Below are positions 8,143 to 14,025 of a stretch of 14,180 nt of DNA, piece after piece. How positions within the stretch are numbered: the first letter of the stretch is position 1; every line of letters starts with the position of its first letter. Made by a program: the position numbers and the translations under genes. Source of the DNA: an uncultured Christensenella sp. (GTDB lineage: Bacteria > Bacillota > Clostridia > Christensenellales > UBA3700). The notes under the pieces were generated by a model that searched no databases, was not told the origin of the DNA, and saw only the letters and a list, made by a program, of their open reading frames with translations. The stretch is taken from positions 1 to 14,180 of the forward strand of contig CAJTPC010000030.1 in NCBI GenBank assembly GCA_910578245.1. Reading direction: 5' to 3'.

Positions 8143-9191
8143 TGGCAAAAAGTCTTTTGACAGATTTGAGTTTTGAAGAGCTGGAGAATTTAATTGATGG
8201 TCTTGGCGAGCCTAAGTTTAGAGCTAAACAGCTTTGGCAGTGGCTTAACAAGGGCGCAGATTTTGAGCAGATGAGCAATATGCCAAAAGTTTTTTTGGAC
8301 AAGCTATCGCAAAATTACAATGCGCAAGGCATAGAAATATACGGCGAATTCAAATCCAGAAAGGACGGCACAATAAAGTATCTATACAAATTAAGCGACG
8401 GTAATCTAATAGAAGGCGTGCTTATGAAATATAAGTATGGCAATACGCTTTGCGTATCTACGCAAGTAGGATGCAGAATGAATTGCGCTTTTTGCGCTTC
8501 TGGATTGGACGGGCTTATTCGCAACCTCACGGCGGGCGAAATATTGGGGCAAGTCATCGCTGTCAATGCGCGAAACGCTACCGAGAAAGATAGAGGCGTA
8601 ACCAATATCGTACTTATGGGAAGCGGAGAGCCGCTTGATAATTATGCCAACGTATGTAAGTTTTTGACGCTCGTAAGCGATGAAAAAGGACTTAATATAT
8701 CCAAAAGGAATATATCTCTATCCACTTGCGGACTTTGCGACAAGATAAAACAACTTGCTGACGACGGTTTTACTCCGACAATGACTATATCATTGCATGC
8801 GCCCAACGATGAGATGCGTAAGAGCATAATGCCTATCGCTAAGAAATATTCGATAGACGATATAGTCAAGGCGGTAAAGTACTACTTTGAGAAGACGGGA
8901 AGAAGAATAATCTTTGAATATTCTATGATATCCGGCAAAAATGACAGCGAAGAGTGCGCAAGACAACTTGCCGGCGTAGTCAAAGGGCTAGCCTGTCATA
9001 TAAATCTCATACCTTTGAATTACGTCAAAGAGCGAGGTTTAGACGGAAGTAACAAAAAGAGCGTTTACCGTTTTATGGCAGTATTGGAAAAGCAAGGCGT
9101 AAGCGTGACCGTGCGTAGAAGTATGGGAAGCGATATTGACGGCGCATGCGGACAGTTGAGAAGAAAGGTGATAAATAATGAAGATAATTGA
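8142..9191 (+). CDS. rlmN: Dual-specificity 23S rRNA (A2503-C2) / tRNA (A37-C2) methyltransferase RlmN
   Basis: A radical-SAM enzyme that methylates C2 of A2503 in 23S rRNA at the peptidyl transferase centre and of A37 in some tRNAs. The Fe-S cluster cysteines form CX3CX2C (Cys111, 115, 118 in CRMNCAFC). The two mechanistic cysteines are Cys104 (in LCVSTQ) and Cys336 (in GACGQLRR). The SAM-binding GEPLDN lies near 172-177, preceded by MGS where many relatives have GMGEPL. The 349 residues are normal. Cfr-type resistance enzymes share this fold, but the position in the fmt-rsmB block and the overall sequence fit RlmN. It starts at the TAATG overlap with rsmB; its last 14 bases overlap the NUDIX gene. 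Confidence 0.96.
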   Translation: MAKSLLTDLSFEELENLIDGLGEPKFRAKQLWQWLNKGADFEQMSNMPKVFLDKLSQNYNAQGIEIYGEFKSRKDGTIKYLYKLSDGNLIEGVLMKYKYGNTLCVSTQVGCRMNCAFCASGLDGLIRNLTAGEILGQVIAVNARNATEKDRGVTNIVLMGSGEPLDNYANVCKFLTLVSDEKGLNISKRNISLSTCGLCDKIKQLADDGFTPTMTISLHAPNDEMRKSIMPIAKKYSIDDIVKAVKYYFEKTGRRIIFEYSMISGKNDSEECARQLAGVVKGLACHINLIPLNYVKERGLDGSNKKSVYRFMAVLEKQGVSVTVRRSMGSDIDGACGQLRRKVINNEDN

Positions 9192-9684
9192 AATATTTGA
9201 CGACAACTATTCGGCAAACAGAGTTTATGAGAAAGTAAGATACGCTGTGCGAGCCGTAATCTTGGACGGGGACAAAGTCTTTGTAGAGTACGCCAAGAAC
9301 AAGCCTGTTATAATGTTGCCCGGCGGTAGAATCGAGGCCGAAGAGAGCAAGGAAGATTGCGTAATCAGAGAGTGTCAAGAAGAATGCGGTATCGTAGTAA
9401 ATCCTATCAAACAACTCTTTGTTATAAAAGAATATTATAATGACGTAATTTTCCACTCTGTCTATATGCTTTGCGAGGCTGTGGGAGAATGTCAAGCTAA
9501 TCCAACGCAATCGGAGAAAGATTTGACGCTCAAGAGCTTTTATCAAGACGTTACTATATTGTGTAATGACTTAAAGAATATTTTGGATAATATACAAGAT
9601 AAAGAAAGCGAGCTGTACGGCATGAATTACAGAGAATATTTGGCTGGAAAAGAAGTTTTGAACATTGTTCAAAATAGAAAATAA
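9178..9684 (+). CDS. NUDIX hydrolase of unknown substrate
   Basis: A 168-residue protein with a complete Nudix box at residues 50-72, G-x5-E-x7-RE-x2-EE-x-G-I. It includes the metal-binding REC-QEE core, so it should hydrolyse a nucleoside diphosphate linked to another group. The N-terminal strand VRYAVRAVILDGDKVFVEYA and MLPGGRIE are typical of the fold. No extra motif shows the substrate (ADP-ribose, dNTP, Ap4A or other). The ATG at 9178 is preceded by AAGGTG and overlaps the end of rlmN by 14 bases, so it is integral to the operon. In B. subtilis prpC and prkC occupy this place. Its last codons carry a 19-base palindrome (9656-9674) that looks like an operator for rsgA. Confidence 0.9.
   Translation: MKIIEIFDDNYSANRVYEKVRYAVRAVILDGDKVFVEYAKNKPVIMLPGGRIEAEESKEDCVIRECQEECGIVVNPIKQLFVIKEYYNDVIFHSVYMLCEAVGECQANPTQSEKDLTLKSFYQDVTILCNDLKNILDNIQDKESELYGMNYREYLAGKEVLNIVQNRK
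9656..9674. promoter_or_regulatory. Operator-like palindrome, copy 1 (before rsgA)
   Basis: TTTTGAACATTGTTCAAAA is a perfect 19-base palindrome: 9-base arms around a single central T at 9665. It lies across the last NUDIX codons, 21 bases before the GGAGG of rsgA. A one-base centre cannot form an RNA loop, so a protein-binding DNA site is more likely than a hairpin. Three further copies of the core GAACA-N-TGTTC occur in the window. Confidence 0.6.
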
Positions 9685-9696
9685 TCGACGTATACG
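9658..9696 (+). promoter_or_regulatory. Putative rsgA promoter overlapping operator copy 1
   Basis: Two overlapping readings are possible: TTGAAC (9658-9663) with AATAAT (9680-9685) at 16 bases, or TTCAAA (9668-9673) with TATACG (9691-9696) at 17 bases. Either puts the palindrome on the -35 region. The same arrangement at the same spacing recurs before rpe, which supports function. Each box alone is imperfect. Confidence 0.4.
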
Positions 9697-9706
9697 GAGG
9701 CAAATT

Positions 9707-10588
9707 ATTAAAGTTAAGACGAGCGGACAGATTATAAAGGGCGTAGGCGGTGTGTACACCGTGGCTTTGCCGAACGGAGAAAGAGCAAAATGCTTTCCGA
9801 GAGGTAAACTCAAGCAAAACGGAGAGTTATTTATTGGCGATATTGTCGATATTGTATTGGATAAAGAGGGCATAATAGAGAGTATTCAGCCCAGACGTAC
9901 TCAACTCGTGCGTCCATACGTAAGCAATATGGACGGTATAGTCATAGTTCTTGCGCCAATACCAAAGCCCGATATGATGTTGGTTGATAAATTGATAATA
10001 GGAGCTACTGAAAACGGTATTCAACCGATAATATGCGTAAACAAAGCAGATTTAGAGGGCGCAGACGCCGTAGCGCAAGACGTAGCCAACGATTATAAGG
10101 ATATTGCCGATATCTTGATAATATCCACTCAGACAAATCAAGGTATAGATTTGCTTATGGATAAGATAAAAGGTAAGTTTATTTGTCTTGCCGGACAGTC
10201 TGCTGTAGGTAAATCATCGCTTATCAACTGTATTTTAGGAGAAAATAAGCTAAAAACGGGCGATTTGAGCAAAAAAGGCGATAGAGGTAAGAATACAACG
10301 CGTCATATCGAGATAATTACGCTTGAAGACGGCACGCAAATTGCCGATACTTGCGGATTTAACAAACTTGAGATACCGCTTTTCGACCCGTCGAGACTGT
10401 CAAGCTATTATACTGACTTTGACGAATACGCAAGAGATTGCAGATTCAGACGTTGCAATCACTACAAAGAAGAGTTCTGCGGAGTAAAGAAAGCTGTGGA
10501 GAGCGGAAAAATCGCTCAAAGTCGATACGATAGATACGCGCGACTTTTTGAGTATGTAGAAAAGAAATGGAATACGCGTTACGACTGA
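9707..10588 (+). CDS. rsgA: Ribosome small-subunit-dependent GTPase RsgA (YjeQ/CpgA)
   Basis: A circularly permuted GTPase that checks late 30S maturation. Numbering from the start used here: N-terminal OB fold (about 1-75), NKAD (G4) at 112-115, P-loop GQSAVGKS (G1) at 163-170, TTRH, DTCG (G3, usually DTPG) at 224-227, and the zinc finger Cys245, Cys250, His252, Cys258. The frame is open back to a TTG at 9665, but that codon sits in the centre of a palindrome inside the NUDIX gene and has no ribosome site. GGAGG at 9696-9700 points to ATT at 9707 (6-base spacing), giving 293 residues whose GQIIKGVGGVYTV aligns with the B. subtilis N-terminus GKIIKALSGFYYV. No ATG, GTG or TTG lies in the right place, so AUU appears to be the start; TTG 9665 remains the alternative. 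Confidence 0.93.
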   Translation: MKVKTSGQIIKGVGGVYTVALPNGERAKCFPRGKLKQNGELFIGDIVDIVLDKEGIIESIQPRRTQLVRPYVSNMDGIVIVLAPIPKPDMMLVDKLIIGATENGIQPIICVNKADLEGADAVAQDVANDYKDIADILIISTQTNQGIDLLMDKIKGKFICLAGQSAVGKSSLINCILGENKLKTGDLSKKGDRGKNTTRHIEIITLEDGTQIADTCGFNKLEIPLFDPSRLSSYYTDFDEYARDCRFRRCNHYKEEFCGVKKAVESGKIAQSRYDRYARLFEYVEKKWNTRYD

Positions 10589-10596
10589 TTTTAGAT

Positions 10597-10615
10597 TATT
10601 GAACAGTGTTCAATA
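10597..10615. promoter_or_regulatory. Operator-like palindrome, copy 2 (before rpe)
   Basis: TATTGAACAGTGTTCAATA is a perfect 19-base palindrome with a central G at 10606. It lies in the 84-base gap between rsgA and rpe. The following 20 bases also resemble those after copy 1, including the shared block TAATCGAC-N-TATA (10623-10635). Confidence 0.65.
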
Positions 10616-10637
10616 TGTAATTTAATCGACCTATAAC
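10599..10637 (+). promoter_or_regulatory. Putative rpe promoter overlapping operator copy 2
   Basis: TTGAAC (10599-10604) lies 16 bases from TTTAAT (10621-10626); alternatively TTCAAT (10609-10614) lies 17 bases from TATAAC (10632-10637). The geometry is identical to that before rsgA. A protein bound to the palindrome would cover the -35 region, so repression is the simplest reading. Confidence 0.45.
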
Positions 10638-10672
10638 AAAGAAATATATAAATTAAACGAAGGAGTAAAAAT

Positions 10673-11320
10673 ATGAATGTCAAGATATCACCGTCTATAC
10701 TGTCGGCGGATTTTGCAAATATGGGAGAAGCGGTATCAAAACTTGCCGACTGGGGCGCCGATTGGGTGCATTGCGATGTAATGGACGGAATGTTTTGTCC
10801 TAATTTTACCTTTGGACCGCCAATGATTAAGGCTATAAGAAAGCATACGAATCTTCCTTTAGACGTTCATCTTATGATTACTAAACCCGAAAGGTATATT
10901 GACAAATTTCTAGAGGCGGGAGCGGATATTATTACCTTCCACGCAGAGGCAAGCGAAAGTGTTGAAGAGATAATAGACACCGTACATAGACACGGAAAGA
11001 AAGTGGGCTTGGTGCTTAATCCTAATATAGAAGTAAAAAGTATTGCAAAGTACCTTGATATGGTAGATTTGGTTATGTTGATGGGCGTCTATCCGGGGTT
11101 TTCTGCGCAAAAGTTTATTCCTGAGACGATGGGCAAGATAAGTCAATTAAAGGAATTGATTGGGGATAGAACTGTAGAAATAGAATTTGACGGCGGAGTA
11201 AGCGTGGATAATATAGCCGAGATGCGACAAAGAGGTCTTAATATTGCCGTCAGCGGTAGCTTCATATTTGGCGCAAGAAGCCCAAAAGATGCTATTTTGG
11301 CGTTAAAGTCTGCTAAATAA
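10673..11320 (+). CDS. rpe: Ribulose-phosphate 3-epimerase
   Basis: A TIM-barrel enzyme that interconverts ribulose 5-phosphate and xylulose 5-phosphate in the pentose phosphate pathway. SPSILSADFANMG is at 6-18; metal and catalytic residues are His33 and Asp35 (HCDVMDG), His66 (DVHLMI) and Asp173 (FDGGVS); a phosphate-binding SGSFIFG lies near the end. The loop usually read as S-V-N-P-G-F-G-G-Q is GVYPGFSAQ here (138-146), with Tyr replacing Asn and Ser-Ala replacing Gly-Gly. This might hint at a related sugar phosphate (for example allulose 6-phosphate), but location and overall match favour Rpe. The 215 residues are normal. The start is set by a GAAGGAG ribosome site just before ATG 10673. 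Confidence 0.93.
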   Translation: MNVKISPSILSADFANMGEAVSKLADWGADWVHCDVMDGMFCPNFTFGPPMIKAIRKHTNLPLDVHLMITKPERYIDKFLEAGADIITFHAEASESVEEIIDTVHRHGKKVGLVLNPNIEVKSIAKYLDMVDLVMLMGVYPGFSAQKFIPETMGKISQLKELIGDRTVEIEFDGGVSVDNIAEMRQRGLNIAVSGSFIFGARSPKDAILALKSAK

Positions 11321-11322
11321 TC

Positions 11323-11349
11323 ACACAATCTCCAATATTTACATATATT
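11323..11349 (+). promoter_or_regulatory. Possible sporulation-sigma (SigK/SigE-like) promoter for spoVM
   Basis: CATATATT (11342-11349) resembles the -10 of mother-cell sigma factors (CATA-N3-T). An AC dinucleotide at 11323-11324 lies 17 bases upstream, as in SigK -35 elements. Transcription would begin near 11357, inside the hairpin loop, leaving the 5' arm out of the transcript and the ribosome site free. The motif has low information content in AT-rich DNA; B. subtilis spoVM is known to be sporulation-controlled. Confidence 0.3.
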
Positions 11350-11370
11350 GCAACAAAGAATATTGGAGGT
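11328..11370 (+). promoter_or_regulatory. Hairpin that would sequester the spoVM ribosome binding site
   Basis: The arms at 11328-11339 and 11359-11370 form a 12-bp stem with one G-U pair; the inner 10 bp (CTCCAATATT/AATATTGGAG) are perfect. The 19-base loop is AT-rich. The 3' arm contains the GGAGG (11365-11369) of spoVM. There is no following T run, so it is not a normal terminator. The 5' arm begins 8 bases after the rpe stop, so read-through mRNA from rpe would fold with the spoVM site closed. Confidence 0.6.
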
Positions 11371-11374
11371 AATT

Positions 11375-11446
11375 ATGAAAATTATTTGCATCAATCCGCC
11401 TAGATTTATTAAGGTAGTTTTGAGAATTTTCAAAAGAAAAGTATAA
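11375..11446 (+). CDS. spoVM: Stage V sporulation protein SpoVM (23 residues)
   Basis: An ORF of 23 codons behind a strong ribosome site (GGAGG at 11365-11369, 5 bases before the ATG). The peptide begins MKIICINPPRFIKVV and ends RIFKRKV. B. subtilis SpoVM is a 26-residue amphipathic helix that begins MKFYTIKLPKFLGG, binds the convex forespore membrane and anchors SpoIVA for spore coat assembly. Met1, Lys2, Ile6, Pro9, a basic residue at 10, Phe11 and Arg17 all align without gaps. The position between rpe and convergent rpmB is where B. subtilis has spoVM (after thiN, missing here). It is slightly shorter at the C-terminus. It indicates an endospore-forming lineage. Chance similarity is possible for so short a peptide, but sequence, ribosome site and locus agree. 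Confidence 0.85.
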   Translation: MKIICINPPRFIKVVLRIFKRKV

Positions 11447-11458
11447 TGGATAAAAAGA

Positions 11459-11486
11459 AAAACACCCTGAATATTCAGGGTGTTTT
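11459..11486. terminator. Bidirectional terminator between spoVM and rpmB
   Basis: A perfect 28-base palindrome centred between 11472 and 11473, with core arms ACACCCTGAAT/ATTCAGGGTGT. The left flank 11451-11460 is A-rich, so the minus-strand transcript of rpmB ends in a stem followed by TTTTCTTTTTA. The plus-strand transcript has a run of four T (11483-11486). It lies between convergent genes and can serve both. Confidence 0.9.
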
Positions 11487-11504
11487 AGATTGTTCGATTA
11501 ATAA

Positions 11505-11696
11505 TTAAGCGCGCTCAACAGCACCGCTACGTAAACATCTGGTGCATACGTACAAACTTTGTGTAGAGCCGTTGGTATTTACAACTTTAACTTTTTGAAC
11601 GTTAGCTCCCCAGCTTCTTCTATATTTACGGTTAGAGTGGCTTACTTTGTTTCCACTTTGTTGACCTTTTCCGCAGATAGCGCATACTTTAGACAT
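11505..11696 (-). CDS. rpmB: 50S ribosomal protein L28 (zinc-ribbon form)
   Basis: A 63-residue minus-strand protein starting MSKVCAICGKGQQSGNKVSH, with CxxC pairs in CAIC (residues 4-10) and CTRC near the C-terminus. This four-cysteine zinc ribbon is typical of the zinc-binding L28 paralogue; SNRKYRRSWGANVQKV is the conserved rRNA-binding core. The start is ATG at 11696: GGAGG (11712-11708) lies 11 bases upstream. An upstream in-frame ATG at 11714 overlaps that ribosome site and would add six non-conserved residues. The opposite orientation to its neighbours is the same as in B. subtilis. Confidence 0.96.
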   Translation of the reverse strand: MSKVCAICGKGQQSGNKVSHSNRKYRRSWGANVQKVKVVNTNGSTQSLYVCTRCLRSGAVERA

Positions 11697-11731
11697 AATA
11701 ATGAATACCTCCATTCAATTCTTGCCTAGAT

Positions 11732-11760
11732 ATAATACCACTAAGGCAAAATAATTGCAA
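11732..11760 (-). promoter_or_regulatory. Sigma-A promoter of rpmB
   Basis: On the minus strand TTGCAA (11760-11755) and TATTAT (11737-11732) are exactly 17 bases apart. Transcription would start near 11725, leaving a leader of about 29 bases that contains the GGAGG of rpmB. Confidence 0.7.
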
Positions 11761-11811
11761 GAAAATAGCGGTAAATTTTCAAAATTTTTTATATTTTTTT
11801 GTATTTTTGCT

Positions 11812-11817
11812 TATAAT
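11812..11817 (+). promoter_or_regulatory. Putative -10 box of the asp23-fakA promoter
   Basis: A consensus TATAAT preceded by TGCT (near an extended -10) in the AT-rich region between divergent rpmB and asp23. No convincing -35 lies 17 bases upstream, but long T/A runs at 11784-11808 may assist polymerase. The leader to the gene would be about 45-65 bases. Confidence 0.45.
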
Positions 11818-11870
11818 ACCTTAAATACACTACTAAAATATATAAAAACGCTTGCATAAGGTAGGTGTTT

Positions 11871-12239
11871 TTGTTAAAATTACAATATATGGCAGTAAAG
11901 ACATCAAATTATTACGGAAGAATAATAATAACTGATAAAGCTATATCCATGGTGGCGCATTTTGCGGCGGCCGATTGTTACGGCGTCGTGGATCTCGTGT
12001 CACGCAAACTAAGTGACAGTATTAGTGAATTTTTCAATAAGTGCCCTTCAGGCAAGGGAGTTAAGATTGTCACATTAAAAAATAAGATTAACATCGAACT
12101 TTTTGTCGTCCTAAAAGAAGGTATAAATATTGACGCCGTTACGGATTCAATTAAAAGTACGGTCAAGTACAACGTAGAAACGTACACGGGTATGAGAGTT
12201 GACAATGTGATTGTCAACGTCGCGGGCGTAAAAGTTTGA
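11871..12239 (+). CDS. yloU: Asp23/Gls24 family envelope stress response protein (YloU-like)
   Basis: A cytosolic Asp23-domain protein of about 117-124 residues with the family blocks GRIIITDKAISMVAHFAAADCYGVV, a central VTLKNKINIELFVVLKEGINI and the C-terminal TGMRVDNVIVNVAGVKV. Relatives are abundant stress-related or membrane-associated proteins of uncertain mechanism. In Bacillota this gene precedes yloV/fakA, as here (12-base gap). The start is uncertain: ATG 11889 fits the family N-terminus but has no ribosome site; GTG 11865 overlaps an AAGGTAGG sequence; TTG 11871 has that sequence at a workable distance and is used here. Confidence 0.9.
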   Translation: MLKLQYMAVKTSNYYGRIIITDKAISMVAHFAAADCYGVVDLVSRKLSDSISEFFNKCPSGKGVKIVTLKNKINIELFVVLKEGINIDAVTDSIKSTVKYNVETYTGMRVDNVIVNVAGVKV

Positions 12240-12251
12240 TCGGAGAATGAG

Positions 12252-13886
12252 ATGAAAGTTTTAGATAGCGCCAAGATCTTGGAGATGATCGACGGAGGTT
12301 ATAGATACCTTAAAGCCAACAAAGCTATGGTCGACTCTCTCAACGTCTTTCCGGTACCCGACGGCGACACGGGAACAAATATGTCGCTTACTATGGCTTC
12401 TGCGGTAAAGGAAGTAAAGGCCGTAGAAACAGATGATATAAGAGAAATTTTGACAGCATACGCAAGAGGCGCGCTCAAAGGCGCAAGAGGAAATTCCGGC
12501 GTAATACTGTCGCAGATAATTAAGGGATTGTCGGTAGTTTTATCAGACGAAAAGTCCATTACTACCAAATCATTTGCCAAAGCATTGAGGTATTCGAGAG
12601 AAGTAGCCTACAACGCAGTGACCAAGCCAAAAGAAGGTACGGTCTTGACTGTAATAAGGTTCATGGCAGAAAACGCTTCTTCAATAGCAAGTAAAAATGC
12701 GTCTTTTATTAACTTTTTTGACCAACTTATCAAGAAAGGAGAAGAAATTCTTCAAAAAACGCCGGATATGTTGCCTGTATTGAAGCAAGCGGGCGTAGTA
12801 GATGCCGGCGGTAGAGGTCTTTTGTGCGTATTCCAAGGCTTTTATAATGCTTTGGCGGGCGTAGAAATACCGGAAGTTATAGAAGATAGCGAAAGCGCTG
12901 TTGTTCCGACCCCAATTTTGGACGCATTTGGCAGCGATGAACACGATTTGGACAATATCAAGTATGCATATTGCACCGAATACTTTGTTATTAACCTTAA
13001 AAAACACGTTACGGAAGAAGATATTGAGAAGTTGAGAGATAAACTTATGGCTATTGGCGATTGCGTAATAGTAATAGGCGACGTAAATCTCATAAAAGTT
13101 CACGTTCACACTAATCAACCTAACCGCGCGTTATATAATGCGCTCCAACTTGGAGAATTAGACAAGGTTAAGATAGAAAATATGCTCGAACAACATAGAG
13201 CATTGGTCGCTGAAAGAGAAAAAACCAAGAAAGCTATTGGATTAATATCCATTTGCGCAGGCGAAGGAATAGCAAACATATTCAAAGAATTGACTATCGA
13301 CGAGGTTATTGAGGGCGGTCAGACTATGAATCCAAGTGTTGAGGATATCCTGACAGCCGTAGAAAAGGTCAATTCCGACAACGTAATTATACTTCCTAAT
13401 AATAAAAACATCATTATGGCGGCTGAAAAAGTCAAAGAGCTAACGCAAAAGCGCGTAGAAGTGATACCTACTACGGAAATTGCTCAAGGCATTAGATCTG
13501 CCTACGCTTTTGATATAAACAAAAGTATAGAAGACAACGTTAGCGAAATGACGTCTTCATTTGCTGATTTGAAGTGCGGAGAAATAACCAATGCTGTTAG
13601 AAATACCAATCTTGACGGTTTTGATATCACAGAAGGCGATATAATCGGATTGGATAGCAAGAAAATTATTGCCGATTCCAAGAGTGTGGAAGAAACTACT
13701 ATGGTAGTAATTGATAAATTGGTGGACGAGTGGAGTGAAGTAATCACATTGTACTACGGTGAAGGCGTAAGCAAAGAAGACGCTGAAAAGTTGGTTGGTA
13801 AGCTCAAACAAAAGTATGAGGACTTTGATATAGTAAGCTACTTCGGTGGGCAGCCTCATTACTACTACCTAATATCAATAGAATAA
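12252..13886 (+). CDS. fakA: DAK/DhaL-domain protein, fatty acid kinase FakA (YloV)
   Basis: A 544-residue protein of the FakA/YloV family. The N-terminal DhaL ATP-binding domain (about 1-200) has PVPDGDTGTNMSLTM at 35-49, whose aspartates bind magnesium-ATP, and GARGNSGVILSQ at 77-88. The central and C-terminal domains (about 230-544, with VHVHTNQPNRAL) are typical of FakA. FakA phosphorylates fatty acids presented by FakB, feeding exogenous fatty acids into phospholipid synthesis; no fakB lies in the window. The length matches relatives (about 550). The start is ATG 12252 with GGAG 6 bases upstream. It probably forms an operon with the asp23 gene. Confidence 0.93.
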   Translation: MKVLDSAKILEMIDGGYRYLKANKAMVDSLNVFPVPDGDTGTNMSLTMASAVKEVKAVETDDIREILTAYARGALKGARGNSGVILSQIIKGLSVVLSDEKSITTKSFAKALRYSREVAYNAVTKPKEGTVLTVIRFMAENASSIASKNASFINFFDQLIKKGEEILQKTPDMLPVLKQAGVVDAGGRGLLCVFQGFYNALAGVEIPEVIEDSESAVVPTPILDAFGSDEHDLDNIKYAYCTEYFVINLKKHVTEEDIEKLRDKLMAIGDCVIVIGDVNLIKVHVHTNQPNRALYNALQLGELDKVKIENMLEQHRALVAEREKTKKAIGLISICAGEGIANIFKELTIDEVIEGGQTMNPSVEDILTAVEKVNSDNVIILPNNKNIIMAAEKVKELTQKRVEVIPTTEIAQGIRSAYAFDINKSIEDNVSEMTSSFADLKCGEITNAVRNTNLDGFDITEGDIIGLDSKKIIADSKSVEETTMVVIDKLVDEWSEVITLYYGEGVSKEDAEKLVGKLKQKYEDFDIVSYFGGQPHYYYLISIE

Positions 13887-13940
13887 AATACGCTAAAAGG
13901 CGTTGTTTTATTACTAATTACTTCTAAAAATACATATTTC

Positions 13941-13953
13941 TGAACATTGTTCA
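13941..13953. promoter_or_regulatory. Operator-like palindrome, copy 3 (after fakA)
   Basis: TGAACATTGTTCA is a perfect 13-base palindrome around T 13947. The outer bases no longer pair (C 13940 against A 13954), so it is the weakest copy. It lies three bases before a terminator stem and has no clear promoter, which may mean it is an auxiliary or decayed site. Confidence 0.45.
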
Positions 13954-13956
13954 ATA

Positions 13957-13999
13957 AATCCGCGGGTAAAATTGACGTTGCCTGCGGATTATGTTTTTT
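13957..13999 (+). terminator. Intrinsic terminator downstream of fakA
   Basis: A 10-bp stem AATCCGCGGG (13957-13966) with CCTGCGGATT (13981-13990), containing one G-U pair, has a 14-base loop and is followed by ATG and six T (13994-13999). The G+C-rich core stands out in an AT-rich spacer. It should end asp23-fakA transcription. Confidence 0.8.
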
Positions 14000-14025
14000 A
14001 AGGGATTATTTATAATAGCGTCGTA

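Noticed and set aside
8142..9191. Cfr-type 23S rRNA methyltransferase (antibiotic resistance) instead of RlmN
   Set aside because: It occupies the housekeeping rlmN slot in a conserved operon, with overlap to rsmB and the typical RlmN start and length; there is no mobile element nearby.
11446..11508. A 20-codon ORF whose ATG overlaps the spoVM stop as TAATG
   Set aside because: It runs straight through the perfect palindromic terminator, its peptide resembles nothing known, and it has no ribosome site of its own.
13885..13910. Main fakA terminator immediately after the stop codon
   Set aside because: The stem has only four solid pairs with mismatched A/T flanks; the hairpin at 13957-13999 is far better and is listed instead.
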